Part shown: piece after piece, positions 34,736-45,639 of the stretch | Layout of the letters: each line of letters opens with the position of its first letter | Numbering within the stretch: position 1 is the first letter of the stretch | Source: Papilionanthe hookeriana x Papilionanthe teres | Taxonomy: Eukaryota; Streptophyta; Magnoliopsida; Asparagales; Orchidaceae | Direction: 5' to 3' | DNA length: 64,000 nt | NCBI GenBank assembly: GCA_022702705.1 | Contig: CM040430.1 | Coordinates: forward strand, 81,364,227-81,428,226 | Notes under the pieces: generated by a model | The model's database searches: none | What the model saw: only the letters and a program-made list of their open reading frames with translations | What the model was told of the DNA's origin: nothing | Program-made: the position numbers and the translations under genes

Positions 34736-36509
34736 AATTTAATTTTAGTTTAATGATTAAGTCTTTTAATGTTTTGAATTTGAGTTATCATTTTAATTAA
34801 GAATTGAATATTAATGAGATAATTAATTTAGGGATTTTTAAATTAAAGAATAAATCTCTTCCTAATAATATCCCTATTTTAATAATTCCAATTTTTTTAT
34901 TCTTCCAAATTTAATCAATTATTTAATTAAGGTTTAATCATTTTAAATTGCTTAATGGGTTTCTACCCTTTAATTATTTAAATTTCAATCATCCAAATCA
35001 GATTAGGATCAAATATTTTACTTATTAATTTTTTATTAAACCTAAAGTTTTAATTAAGGGTTAAAATTTTAATTACCATTTTGCCCTTTAAGCTTAATAA
35101 TTTCATAACTCATTAAATTGAACTCAAATGAACTTGAAATTTTTATGTGACTTCACTCATATGTCAATAAAGACATGAGAGGAGAAAATGTGATTTTTCC
35201 GTATTTAATTTATTTATATAATTATTTTTGGTAGAAAATAGAGATTTCCAAGGAAAATTTAATAACATGACCAAGGGAAAGTTTCTGTCCTTAAGAAAAT
35301 TAGGGGAGATTCCTAATGACCGAGAGGACCACTTGGACCAATTTTGGTGATTTTTTGAATTATATTATTTTTATTATAATTATTTTAAGTTTTGGAGTGT
35401 TAATTAATTTAAAAATAAAATAAATGTTGAAAAATGAATTTTATATTTTTCCAAAAATCTCTCTGATATCAAGGAAATCAGAGAATCAAATTTTACAATT
35501 TTCTGATTTTTCTATGATTTATTATAATTATTTTAGTGAAAATGCTAGAAAATACATTTTTTAATTTTAAAATTACCCTAGAGCTTTAAAATTTAATATC
35601 TCACTAAATAGACCTAAGAAAAATATAGGATTTGTTCCTAAGTGATTAAAATTCAAAATGTGACATTTTGGTGAATTTTATTATTTTTGTAATTTTTATT
35701 ATTTTTTAATTATTGAAAATATTAAAATAATATTAAAAATCAACTTTTTTAGAAAATTAAAATTTTAATTTTCTTAAATTGCCCTGATATCAGAGAGGCT
35801 CCAAAACCAATTTGGTGAATTTTTGAAAGATATTTTGAAAGTTATGAATTTTTAAAGTTTAAAATGAATAAATGGCTTAATCAACCGATTTAGTAGGGCT
35901 AACCAAGTCCAATTGACTTCAAATTTTTATGGTGGGTTCCTCTGATCCTAAAGGTCAGTGGAGAATTGATTTCAAGTCAATTTGATGTATGGTTAGTTCT
36001 AATTAATTAGAGATCCATTTTGGGTGTTTAAGCCAATTAGGGTTTTTTTAAATGAACTAACTCAAAACCTATTTTTCCTAGGGTTCTCTGGTCACAAGGA
36101 ACATCACCAAATTTTCCTAGAATTTATTTCACAACATGCTATTTATTGGAATTAAAATACTCAAAACGAGTAACATGAATTTGAAAAATCAATAACTCTT
36201 CATAGGGATGGCCTCGACTTTGGAAAATTCGGGGAATGTTCCCAAATTCGGAGGCTTCAAAAGCCCTATGGTCTCATGCCATGGTGAATTGTATACATGC
36301 ATGGAGAATTAAAAATATGCAGAGAGTAAATAAATTATTAAAAATAAAATACTTGATGAAATTAAATAATTTCTTTTCCACATTATTATCCTCTCGTTCA
36401 ACGAGCGAGGGGTATTTTTATTTTATTTTTCGATTTCTCTACACAAAGTTATGAATTTTTGAAGTTTAGGGAATTAAATAAATCGAGAAAATCCCTAATT
36501 TTCTATTTA

Positions 36510-36720
36510 TCCACGCGGCGCCGCGTCGAGCCTCGGCAGCCTCCGAACGCACACGCGTCGCGCTCCCATTCGACGCCGCCATCCGAGTCGGCGGCCGGGC
36601 CCCGCGGTTCTCGTACCGTCTCTCGATCCGACGCGATCCCGGCCGTCCGTCCGCGCGTGTATTGAATGGACGGCATCCGTTCATCGTCCCCAAGTGTCCT
36701 CACCCGAGAGCCGTCCACAC
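36510..36720. other. GC-rich island in element D LTR
   Basis: From ccacgcggcgccgcgtcg to gagagccgtccacac: strongly GC- and CpG-rich inside a very AT-rich LTR; the counterpart is 57000..57215. It is not recognised as rDNA or tRNA. It could lie near the transcription start. No protein seen. Confidence 0.6.
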
Positions 36721-39715
36721 TAAATCCCTAATATCTCACTCGATACTCGATGGATTCTCATGTTCTTATGCTCGCATGGATTCGTCTTGAAGAGACGAAC
36801 ACATCTATACGGTGATCATGCATTGAAATTAACGCATTTGAAATGGAGAATCTCCGAAGCTTGGGATGAAGAATTAGCTCATACCTTTGCTCGGAGAAGT
36901 GTGGCTTCGATCCGAGGGTTGTTGCACCTTCGATTGGATCCCGACAAGCTCCGGATGAAGTCTCCCGGTGCAGTGAATTGTCTAGGTGGGATTTCGACCA
37001 AGCCCGATCACAAAGCTTGGAGGCCTGGAGCAACTCGGGTGGCCCGGAGATGGGGCTTTCTGCTGGTGGACACCTTCCCTTGGTCCGGTGAAGGTGTAGA
37101 ACCAATCGATTTGGGGATTGGCTCACCTGTGGAGAAGTGTCCTGGTTTTGGGCCTATATTTCAACTCCGAAATCGAGCTCGCAGAGAAGAAATGGCGAGG
37201 AGGATCTCGGTGGGGATCAAGTGCTCGTGTATGGGGAGGAGTCCGGAACAATTTTGGCGAGTTTCCTTAAGGTTTGTTTCGAGCACCTCTCATGGCCGAG
37301 AGGGGTGGTGTTTAAATAGGAGAGGGTGGAGGGCCTCCCGGGGAGAGTTAGGGCTTGGGATCGACTGCTCTTGGCAAGAGAAGAACAGCTCCAATGGCCA
37401 TTGAGGATGGGGCAGCTCAGCAGGTGAGAATTACAAGTTGGGCTCACATGTGAGCTCTCGGCCATGGTGTTTTCAGGCGACCCAGGCGACTGGCCGGCAG
37501 GCATGGGTCACCCTCAGGTCCAGGTGGGTCAGGACTAGAGGTTTGTGCGGTCAATTGGCCATGGACATGTGTAAAGGGTTTGAATCGAAATGGAATGGGA
37601 AAGGGCTAGTTTTGGGTCTAAATGGGTCAACCCTTGGTTTTGGGTTAGGTTCACCCTCCAAGGTCGATTTGGGCTGAAGGGAAAGTCACTTGGATCAGCT
37701 TGATTAGTGGGGTCAAGTCACAATCCAAGTACAATTAAGTCTAAGCATGGTTTAGTGGAGTCATGAAAGTGGTTAATCACTCTTAAGAGAATATGGAAAG
37801 GGCCTCCTCCTCTTGCCATCTTGGGTATGGTGAGGTGGAAAGTAGATTCCATGGCTCTCATGGCTCCCATGTGGCTCATGCATGGCTTCATGGCTCACCT
37901 TTGGCTTGGGAAAAGTGAAGTCGATTTCATGGAAATGGATTTAAGGAAAATTTTGGTATTTAGGGGTGATTTGGCATGAGGCTTGATTTGGAATTATTTG
38001 ATGATGAATTTAGGACTTAGGTAATGGCTTTAATTAAGTGGATGGCAAATGGAGATGTCATGTGGGCTTTAGGGTGGATTTTGGGCTTTTTGAAATGGTT
38101 TTAGATGGGCTTTTAAGATGGTTTAGGAAAGTGGGCTTTTGAATTTTAAAATGGATTTTGGGATGAAATTTTGTAAAGAGATTGGGCCAAATAATTGTTG
38201 GGTTTAGCTCATGGATGTATCATGAGTGACTTGAAGCAAATTGGGGGTGATTTGGGTTTGAATTGGGTTGAATTTGGGCTTCTTTGGTGAATGAGCCAAT
38301 ATAGGTCAAAGTGGGCTAACTTGGGCCAATGTTGGGCTAGGGTTGAAATTGATGTAAAATTACTGTTGGGAAATGTTTATGGGAGTGTTTCAAAGAGGTT
38401 TTGACTTTGGTTGGGCATTGATTTTGGGGTTTAGGCTCATTTGGGTTAGGTTTGGGTTTAGGTCAAAATTGGGCTTTAATGCTTTGGGTTGAATTTGAGT
38501 GGGGTTTAGGTCCAAATTTTTTTTGGGCAAATCATGTTAGGGTTTTGCTTGTGGGGATGCTAAGGAAGATTTAGAAAAGATTTGGGGTTAATTGGAGTTG
38601 AATTGGGTGAGTTTGGGTTAAGTTTGGGTCATGGGTCCAAATTGAGCTTTAATGCCAAAAGTGAAATTGGATTCAAATGTCAATCAAATTGGAATTGGAT
38701 TTGGTCTAGATTGGTGTTGGGAATGTTGAATTGAAGTTTAGAATTGAATTGGACCAGAATTTGGGTCGATTGGATAGGTTTGGTTTGACATTGGGTTCAC
38801 TTTGGGTTAAAATGGGTCAAATTGGGGGTTTTGACAAAAGTAGGGTAAATTGACAAAATTGGCCCATGGTGTAGTTGAACAAAATGAAATTGGGAATATT
38901 TGGGATTTTCTGGAATTTTCTGGGAATTTTCTGAATTTTTTTGGGTTTTTGGGTCAAGAGGGGTATTTTGGGTATTTGGAGGGTATTGGGAGGTTTTCTT
39001 GGAATTTTTGATATGTTTGGGTATGGATGATCAATTTGAGTGATGTGGAAATGTTTGGGATTGATTTTGGGGAATTTTGGGTTATTTGGAAATTTTTGAG
39101 AAATTTGGGTAATTTTAAGGGTTTTGGGTAGAGTTAAGCGGGTGTAGGGTCCCGGGGTCAAAAATTGAAAATTTGGAAAATTGAAGATTGGGTAAATTTG
39201 AGTGGAATGAAATCATTTTGGTTGAGCCATGAAGCCACATCGAGCCCACATGAGCCATGAAGGGACCCATTTGAGGCATCCACTTATGTTGTTCCTAACC
39301 TCTTACGCGAAGGCTTAGGGGTTAAGGACCATCCATGTGAATCACCTACATGAGTCGAGGAGGTCGGGTTAGGTATGGGTGTGGTTCTAGGAGGTGTGTG
39401 AAAGTGTAGTGTATAGGTGTAGTGTGTGTGTAAGTCGGCCCCTTCACCGGACCGAGCCGCCTGGGGCGGTCCTAAGGCCAAAGAGTCCATAGGAACCCAT
39501 CCTTTAAACTTCCACATTTGATTTCAACCCTCCAGGTGATTAGGGGTCTACGGTCGAGTTTTGTGGAGTTTGCGGGGAGTTAAGAAGTGGTTTGAAATTC
39601 TAGAAGGTGGGTCCCAATTCTAGTCCTCTAAGATAGTCGAAGGAAAAGCCTCATGGCTAGATCCTAAAATACTTAAAGAGAAGAAGAGAAGACCTCATCA
39701 AAAATGAGGTCGACA

Positions 39716-40124
39716 AATGGACCCCGATAGGTGTGGTGAGCTGACGGAGCACACCGCGCGTATTGGCGTTGACCGAAGCGATCAACAAAACCAACACATA
39801 TGTCCAAGTGACAAACTTAGGACGAAGTAGAAGAGTTTCTACTGGGGAGTAGCTAGTATATCTCTAAAATCGGAGATTCCTGAACTCTCACTGGGGAAAG
39901 GAAAAGGAGGTGAATTCCAAATCACATGATCTGGGGGAAATTCAATTTAGATGTTATCTTGTTTCAATTTAAGTTTCGATGTGTGAGTTTAGATTTTGAG
40001 TTTTAATTTAGATTGAAGTTTGTCAAAATTAATTTGAAGGGATTTGATTTGAAATGAAAATTGGAATTTTGAGGTTTTAGATGTAACATCTTCAACCTCG
40101 AAAGAAAATTGAATTGATTGGATT
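39716..40124 (-). other. end of element D internal region
   Basis: No gene. A convincing polypurine tract was not found next to the LTR at 39716: the minus strand reads tatcggggtccatt, only partly purine. Confidence 0.5.
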
Positions 40125-41390
40125 GAATCACTACAATGAGGAGAGATCTTAGAGTAATGCGGTATTGGATGTAAAATCCTTAACCTCAAGAGTTTGATTT
40201 TGATGTATTTCATTGCGATGGGGAAAGAATCCTAAAGCAATGCAGTCTCGGATGTAAAATCCTTAACCTCAAGAATTTGATTTTGATGTATTTCATTGCG
40301 ATAGGGAAATAATCCTAAAGCAATGCGGTCTTGGATGTAAAATCCTCGACCCAAAAGTTTGAATTTGATGTACTTCATTGCGATAGGGAAAGGATCCTAA
40401 AGCAATGCAGTCTTGGATGTAAAATCCTCGACCCAAAAGTTTGAATTTGATGTAGTTCATTGCGATAGGGAAAGAATCGTAAAGCATTGCAGTCTTGGAT
40501 GTAAAATTCTCGACCCAAAAGTTTGAATTCGATGTACTTCATTGCGATAGGGAAAGGATCCTAAAGCAATGCAGTCTTGGATGTAAAATCCTCGACCCAA
40601 AAGTTTGAATTCGATGTACTTCATTGCGATAGGGAAAGGATCCTAAAGCAATGCAGTCTTGGATGTAAAATCCTCGACCCAAAAGTTTGAATTCGATGTA
40701 CTTCATTGCGATAGGGAAAGGATCCTAAAGCAATGCAGTCTTGGATGTAAAATCCTCGACCCAAAAGTTTGAATTCGATGTACTTCATTGCGATAGGGAA
40801 AGGATCCTAAAGCGGTGCGGTCTTGGATGTAAAATCCTCGACCCAAAAGTTTGAATTCGATGTACTTCATTGCGATAGGGAAAGGATCCTAAAGCAATGC
40901 GATCTTGGATGTAAAATCCTCGACCCAAAAGTTTGAATTCGATGTACTTCATTGCGATAGGGAAAGGATCCTAAAGCAATGCAGTCTTGGATGTAAAATC
41001 CTCGACCCAAAAGTTTGAATTTGATGTACTTCATTGCGATAGGGAAAGGATCCTAAAGCAATGCAGTCTTGGATGTAAAATCCTCGACCCAAAAGTTTGC
41101 AGTCTTGGATGTAAAATCCTTGACCCAAAAGTTTGAATTCGATGTACTTCATTGCGATAGGGAAAGGATCCTAAAGCAATGCAGTCTTGGATGTAAAATC
41201 CTCGACCCAAAAGTTTGAATTTGATGTACTTCATTGCCATAGGGAAATGATCCTAAAGCAATGTAGTCTTGGATGTAAAATCCTCGACCCAAAAGTTTGA
41301 ATTTGATGTACTTCATTGTGATGGGGAAAGGATCCTAAAGCAATGCAGTCTTGGATGTAAAATCCTCGACCCAAAAGTTTGAATTTGATT
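40125..41390. repeat. 82-bp tandem array in the 3' UTR of element D
   Basis: About 15 head-to-tail units with an 82-bp period. The unit core is attgcgatagggaaaggatc, then ctaaagcaatgcagtcttgg, then atgtaaaatcctcgaccc and aaaagtttgaattcgatgta. Successive ggatcc positions 40392, 40474, 40556, 40638 and 40720 give the period. The first units are more diverged, central ones nearly identical, and one short unit occurs near 41095..41130. It lies between the accessory ORF and the 3' LTR, the hypervariable place known to seed satellites in Tat elements. The frames read across it are a by-product. Confidence 0.95.
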
Positions 41391-42059
41391 GAGATTTGAT
41401 TTGAGATCTGGAAGATCGAATTCGAAATTTGATTGAGATTTGAAATCTGGAAAGATTGAATTTGAGATTTGATTTAGATTTGATTTAAAATTTGGAAGAT
41501 CAAATTTGAAATTTGATCGAGATTGGATTTGAAATTTGATTGAGAATTTGATTTGTGATTTGATTTAACATTTATGTTGATTTTGTTTATCTTCTAATGA
41601 TTCAAATTTTATTTTATCGTTTATTTAATGTTCATGTGAATTTGGAGTTCGTCATTTTTAAGATTTTTTTTAGGAAAGTTTTCTTTTATTCTTTTTTTTT
41701 TCTTTTCTGTTCTTTGTTCGAAGTTCATTTAACTTTAATGACGTTTCAGGTCAATTTGCACAAAAGAGGTGAAGGCAAAAATGTGACATGGTCACTTTCA
41801 TTCCAATCATGTCGAAGATACATCATACCACTCGATCTGGAATATATCTCATACAATCCATGTAGACTCAAAACGGACTATGTATGATCTTCGTCGATCC
41901 ATCAAAAGAAGCATCTCGTCAAAAATCCATGTCCGAATAGTGGGGTACATGGTCGATAACATCACCTTCCAAGCCATCCTTGGCAAGGATGCCGTATAGA
42001 TGTACATTGGAGGTGTGATATTTCCCATGTAACTCGCGACTCGTAAGGCCGGAGGCTCT
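41391..42059 (-). other. 3' UTR of element D next to the AlkB-like ORF
   Basis: 41391..41585 is low-complexity (gatttga/gaaatttga). 41586..42059 is moderately GC-rich in its right half. An open minus frame (41849..42136) overlaps the AlkB end but shows no known domain beyond the KRISATF piece. Confidence 0.5.
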
Positions 42060-43500
42060 CTAGCTCGGGTCCAGTCGGAAATGGTAAGGTGTCTTCCTAT
42101 CGTCCATCCTTCGAAAGTAGCCGAGATCCGCTTCACCGGTATTCATGGTATGCAATTCTTAGTAATATCCGCTCCGTTGCCCTTCGGTATCATGACGGAA
42201 CCTACCGGTAAAGGTATCTTCATCGGCCCTCGGAACTCACTCGGGCCTGCTATCCGGAGGTCGGATCCGAACATGATGTTACACTAGTTCGAGAAAGAGG
42301 CTGTGCGGAAAGGTCCGACAAAGTCGTGGTGATCTATGTGCGGGGGTATGCGATCACCTCGCTTGTAGATGTTAATAATGCGACTATTGGGTATGCGATC
42401 TGCCGCGTACCCTCCATGTTATCAATCTCTTTACCATTCTCTTGATGACTAATGGCATCGGATCCACTCGCCCATGACGGAGTATCCCGGGGGTTTCCCT
42501 TCTGTCCTCCGCAAAGTTGTAACAGCATCCACATTATATTGTGATTCTTCCCTTCCCTGGCATCCATCTCCGGGGTTCTGAGTATGTGTTTTCCCTCAGG
42601 CGGCCTGCTCGACCCATCCTTTTCAAATCCCGGATGCAATCCACGATTTGTTGTTGTTCATACTCTGAGAATACGTCCGTATGTAGCTCAAGGCCCTCTA
42701 AGTATATTGATTCTTCCGCCTTTAATTCTCTCGAAGTATTCAAAGGTTTTCTTTTCAACATTCGCATTCTCTCCAGCTCGTATTCCGGAATGATCCGCGA
42801 TGGCGAGGCCCGGTGACATATTGTGGGATATACGGTTCGATCCCTTCACGTTCTCCCCCGCATACCTCGGCTCCTCGGGGATGATGTCCGTCGGGACATC
42901 TCCGGGGTTGCTCGCAACAAGGTCATGCATTGCGGTGGTTCTATCTCGGTAGCGTGGTAGCCTTCTTTCTTCGATCTTCGTGAGATTTCCCTGGTCCTTT
43001 CGTTATCCTAGGAGCCGGCCTCCTTTATTCGAGTTCTCGGTGAACCGGTGTCTTTGAAGTGTATGTGCCGGCATTAGCAATTGTCTCGTCGCGCCGGTCC
43101 GCGGCTAGTTTGGTTAACATCTTACGGATACGGCGATTCTTATTTCTTCGTTGCGTTGCTCGTGAGAGTAGCTCTTCGAACTTCTCGAATGTCCGTGGGC
43201 GTGGCACCGACAAGCTCGCCCTCTGCTCGTAGCGACTACGGACTTCATTTTCTTGTCTTCTTCGGTGTTTGCTTTTCTTTTCTTCTGCTTGGATTGGTGG
43301 CTCGGGCCACCCACTTTCATCACCTGTCCGCCGGGCAGTTCTTCTCGATCAGCCGGGACCCGGTCACTTTCCTCGCATCGTAGGCCCGCCGGTGCGAAAT
43401 CCGAGTCAATCTCGATTATCGCTCCATCTTTCACCCTCTTTTCATCGAGTGCAAGGCTTACGCCATTCTTAAAGTTCGAGACCAACCGCCCGTTCGACAT
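42060..43500 (-). pseudogene. accessory ORF of element D: ALKBH9-like RNA demethylase, broken
   Basis: Starts MSNGRLVSNFKNGVSLALDE at 43500 and would end at a TAG at 42062..42060, about 480 codons, close to plant ALKBH9 length. The N-terminal third is basic and Ser/Arg/Lys-rich. From about 42700 downward it reads as an AlkB-family Fe(II)/2-oxoglutarate dioxygenase: LEGLELHTDVFSEYEQQQIV, RRWMPGKGRITI, GCCYNFAEDR, PGILRHGRVDPMP, RIINIYKRGD, PPHIDHHDF, NIMFGSDLRIAGP, IPLPVGSVMI, KGNGADI and KRISATF. The iron-binding HxD (His 42338..42340, Asp 42332..42334) is kept; the distal His of the family's AKHC reads Asn (42155..42157). The Arg of KRIS (42128..42130) that would bind 2-oxoglutarate is present. 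Stops near 42534, 42286 and 42148 and two or more frame shifts make this copy inactive. In plants, ALKBH9 proteins remove N6-methyladenosine from RNA, including viral and retrotransposon RNA. The role in this element is inferred. Confidence 0.85.
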
Positions 43501-43504
43501 TTCT

Positions 43505-43540
43505 CTGCGAAAAGATAAGGAAAAGGATCAGGGGCTGTAC
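43505..43540 (-). promoter_or_regulatory. possible 3' splice site before the AlkB-like ORF
   Basis: The minus strand reads gatccttttccttatctttt, then cgcag, then agaaATG: a pyrimidine tract and CAG (ending at 43505) a few bases before the ORF's ATG. A second candidate, ttcttaatgttcttgttcttag, lies slightly upstream. It could create a spliced subgenomic mRNA. Inferred from sequence only. Confidence 0.5.
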
Positions 43541-43754
43541 TAAGAACAAGAACATTAAGAAAATGTTTATTAAAGACACATTTTTTTATATATATTTTTT
43601 TATTTTCAAATTTAACAGGAATGAAGTAGGATAAGATCGGGGAAGAGATTTTGATTTGAAAAAGAAAACAAGGAAAACTTTATTATCATGACTTTATTTA
43701 TTTTAGCACATTTTATTATTTTTTTGGGTTCGGACCCAATCATAAGTAATTACT

Positions 43755-44925
43755 TCACCCGTGTTTCTTAGGGATGAAGAATTCATTCCTTCGAAACATC
43801 AGGTAGCGTAATACTTTTTCAAGTATCGTCCGTTGATCGGAAGCATATGTCATTCTCCCCGGCGATTCACTAGCCGGTAGGAACCTCCCGAGTATACCGC
43901 TTCGACCACGAAACGGTCCTTCCCAAGTGGGTTCAAATTTTCCTCCTATCTTGCGATGTGCAAGAATAGGTCTCTTGAGAACGAGAACTAAGTCACCAAC
44001 TTTCAAGGTTCTTGGGCGGACCGGTTTGTCATGGGCTTGAACCATCTTATCTTGGTATAGTTCTAAATTTTGTTGCGCCTGCAAGTCTTTTCCCTTCCGA
44101 GCTTTCTAATTCTTCTAGTCGTAATTTGGCGTTCTCTTCCATCGTGATCTTATTTGCAACTCGCAATTCGAGTGAAGGAAGCCGAACCTCTAAAGGTAAC
44201 ATCGCCTCGGACCCATACACCGGAGCGTAAGGTGTAGCTTCGAGTAGGAGTTCGAAGGTTGTCCGGTAGGCCCATAAGGCTTCTAACAACTTCTCGTGCC
44301 AATTTCTCTTATTATCGTCCAAGGTTTTCTTTAAGATTTGAACGAGAGTTTTATTAAAAGCCTCGCCGAGGCCGTTTGCTCTTGGGTAGTAAATTGTTGA
44401 GTATCGCCGATCGATTCCGTGTCTCCCGAAAAAATTGTTAATTTGCGTGCTTCGAATGCGACCCATTATCCGAGATGATCTCGCGCGGCACTCCGAAACG
44501 GTAGACAACTTGGTTCTTGAAAAGCCGTAGCACGTGGTGTGCTTTCACTTCTCTAAGTGGAACCGCCTCTGCCACTTGGAAAAGTAATCCGTAGCCGCAA
44601 GAATGAATCGATTTCCTTTTGAAGATGGTGGTTACTATCGGACCCACTATATACGTGCCCCAACATTCGAATGGCCACGACACAATTGTCGGATGTAGCA
44701 CATTTGGAGGTTGGTGTAGAACCACTCCGTGCACTTAGCATTGGTGACGGCTCTTGGCGATTTTCATGCGGTCGGTCATCATCGAGGGCCGATAGTACCC
44801 TAGTCTTTTAATTTTCATTTTCATCTTCGGACCCGACCGGTGAGCGCCACGAGTCCCGAATGCACCTCCTTAACAATTTCACGGGCCTCGGACCCGCTTA
44901 GGCACCTTAGCCACATTTGATCAAA
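43755..44925 (-). pseudogene. integrase of element D, broken
   Basis: The zinc-binding domain lies near 44920..44745 (KEVHSG, LGYYWPSMM, then a His/Cys cluster near the AKCTE/HQC region, frame-shifted). In the core, WPFECWGTYIVGPI has Tyr where the first catalytic Asp should follow WG. IISDNGSHSK holds the second Asp, and YYPRANGLGEAFNKTL (44410..44360) holds the Glu. ALWAYRTTFELLLEATPYAPVYGSEAML follows in two frames. The C-terminal part is NLELYQDKMVQAHDKPVRP, then GGKFEPTWEGPF and SPGRMTYASDQRTI (44084..43755). Several frameshifts. No chromodomain seen. Confidence 0.88.
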
Positions 44926-45161
44926 AGACCTTCCGTACAATGTGTTGTTTATTAATGCGTAGGACGAGTTCTTTTCGATCCGATGAGCTAGTGACCTATC
45001 GTCCGGTAGCTTTCCTGTTTGCGGTGTAGTCCATCAATGGCCGTCGCCAATCTTCCGTGTTTTCCGTCACTGCTGCAACTGATTCTTTTTCTTTTTCGAT
45101 TTGTGTATTGTGTCTATGTCGAGCCTGTGATCGACGTCCGTGAACCGACACTTCTACCGAT

Positions 45162-45605
45162 TCATCTTACAAACGTGCAAATTCTTTTGCGAGACGGGCT
45201 AAAGCATCCTGCTAAAGCATTTTCTTTTCGGGAATTTTGTAGATCGTCACATTTGGAATCTGTTCCAACAATCGTATGGCATACTCGGAAGTATTGTTCG
45301 AGTCTTGGCTTTAAAATTCCGTACCGTCCGGCGATCCGTTGAATGATTAACCGTGAATCCCCGTAGATGTTGATGTCCGTTATCCCCATTCGAATGGTTA
45401 ATTCCAGTCCCGTTATGAGGGCTTCGTATTCCGCTTCATTATTTGTACACGGTTCCGTCAAGTGGTAGGAGTATCTTAACATCCCCCGCTCCGGTGTTAT
45501 AAAGATTAGCCCGATTCTCGCCTTACCGGCACTTATCACTTGCGATTCTTCGTCTTTGTGCGCTCGAAGACGCTCCGTCGAAATATAATTCCCAACGTCG
45601 ATCAT
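45162..45605 (-). CDS. second (archaeal-type) RNase H of element D
   Basis: A 147-codon open segment of the polyprotein: ARIGLIFITPERGMLRYSYH, EPCTNNEAEYEALITGLELT, RMGITDINIYGDSRLIIQRI. These place the catalytic Glu (NEAEYEAL) and Asp (YGDS) as in archaeal-type RNase H. It follows the usual RT-linked RNase H. Tat-lineage elements are known to carry this extra domain. It lacks its own start as part of Gag-Pol, and the limits given are of the open stretch. Confidence 0.82.
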   Translation of the reverse strand: MIDVGNYISTERLRAHKDEESQVISAGKARIGLIFITPERGMLRYSYHLTEPCTNNEAEYEALITGLELTIRMGITDINIYGDSRLIIQRIAGRYGILKPRLEQYFRVCHTIVGTDSKCDDLQNSRKENALAGCFSPSRKRICTFVR

Positions 45606-45639
45606 CGAGGTCTTCTACATTCATTATTTATTCATCCGA

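Larger units (their letters stand above)
32153..39715 (-). repeat. 3' LTR of element D (element orientation)
   Basis: 7563 bp, TGTACGAC to GTCGACA on the plus strand. It contains a (TTTAA)n-rich tract (34285..34735), a GC-rich island (36510..36720), a G-rich strand-skewed region (38030..39170) and a terminal dyad (39692..39712). Open frames inside it (for example 36760..37404) are not conserved in the other LTR and show no known domain. Confidence 0.93.

Noticed and set aside
36510..36720. rRNA spacer or rDNA fragment
   Set aside because: It is GC-rich, but I could not match any conserved rRNA segment.
36760..37404. 214-codon open frame in the D LTR (and 57463..58026 in the other copy)
   Set aside because: The frame is not kept between the two LTR copies, antisense frames of similar length overlap it, and no domain is recognisable; GC-rich composition explains the lack of stops.
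38030..39170. Interstitial telomere repeat
   Set aside because: TTTAGGG-like words occur but not in tandem; it is a degenerate G-rich tract.
39716..39790. PBS of a plus-strand element starting TGGACCCCGATAGG
   Set aside because: All recognised D genes and a good tRNA-Arg PBS are on the minus strand at the other end, so this resemblance to a PBS start is chance.
40125..41390. CRISPR-like array
   Set aside because: The 82-bp units are contiguous with no unique spacers, and the context is a plant retrotransposon 3' UTR; it is a tandem minisatellite.
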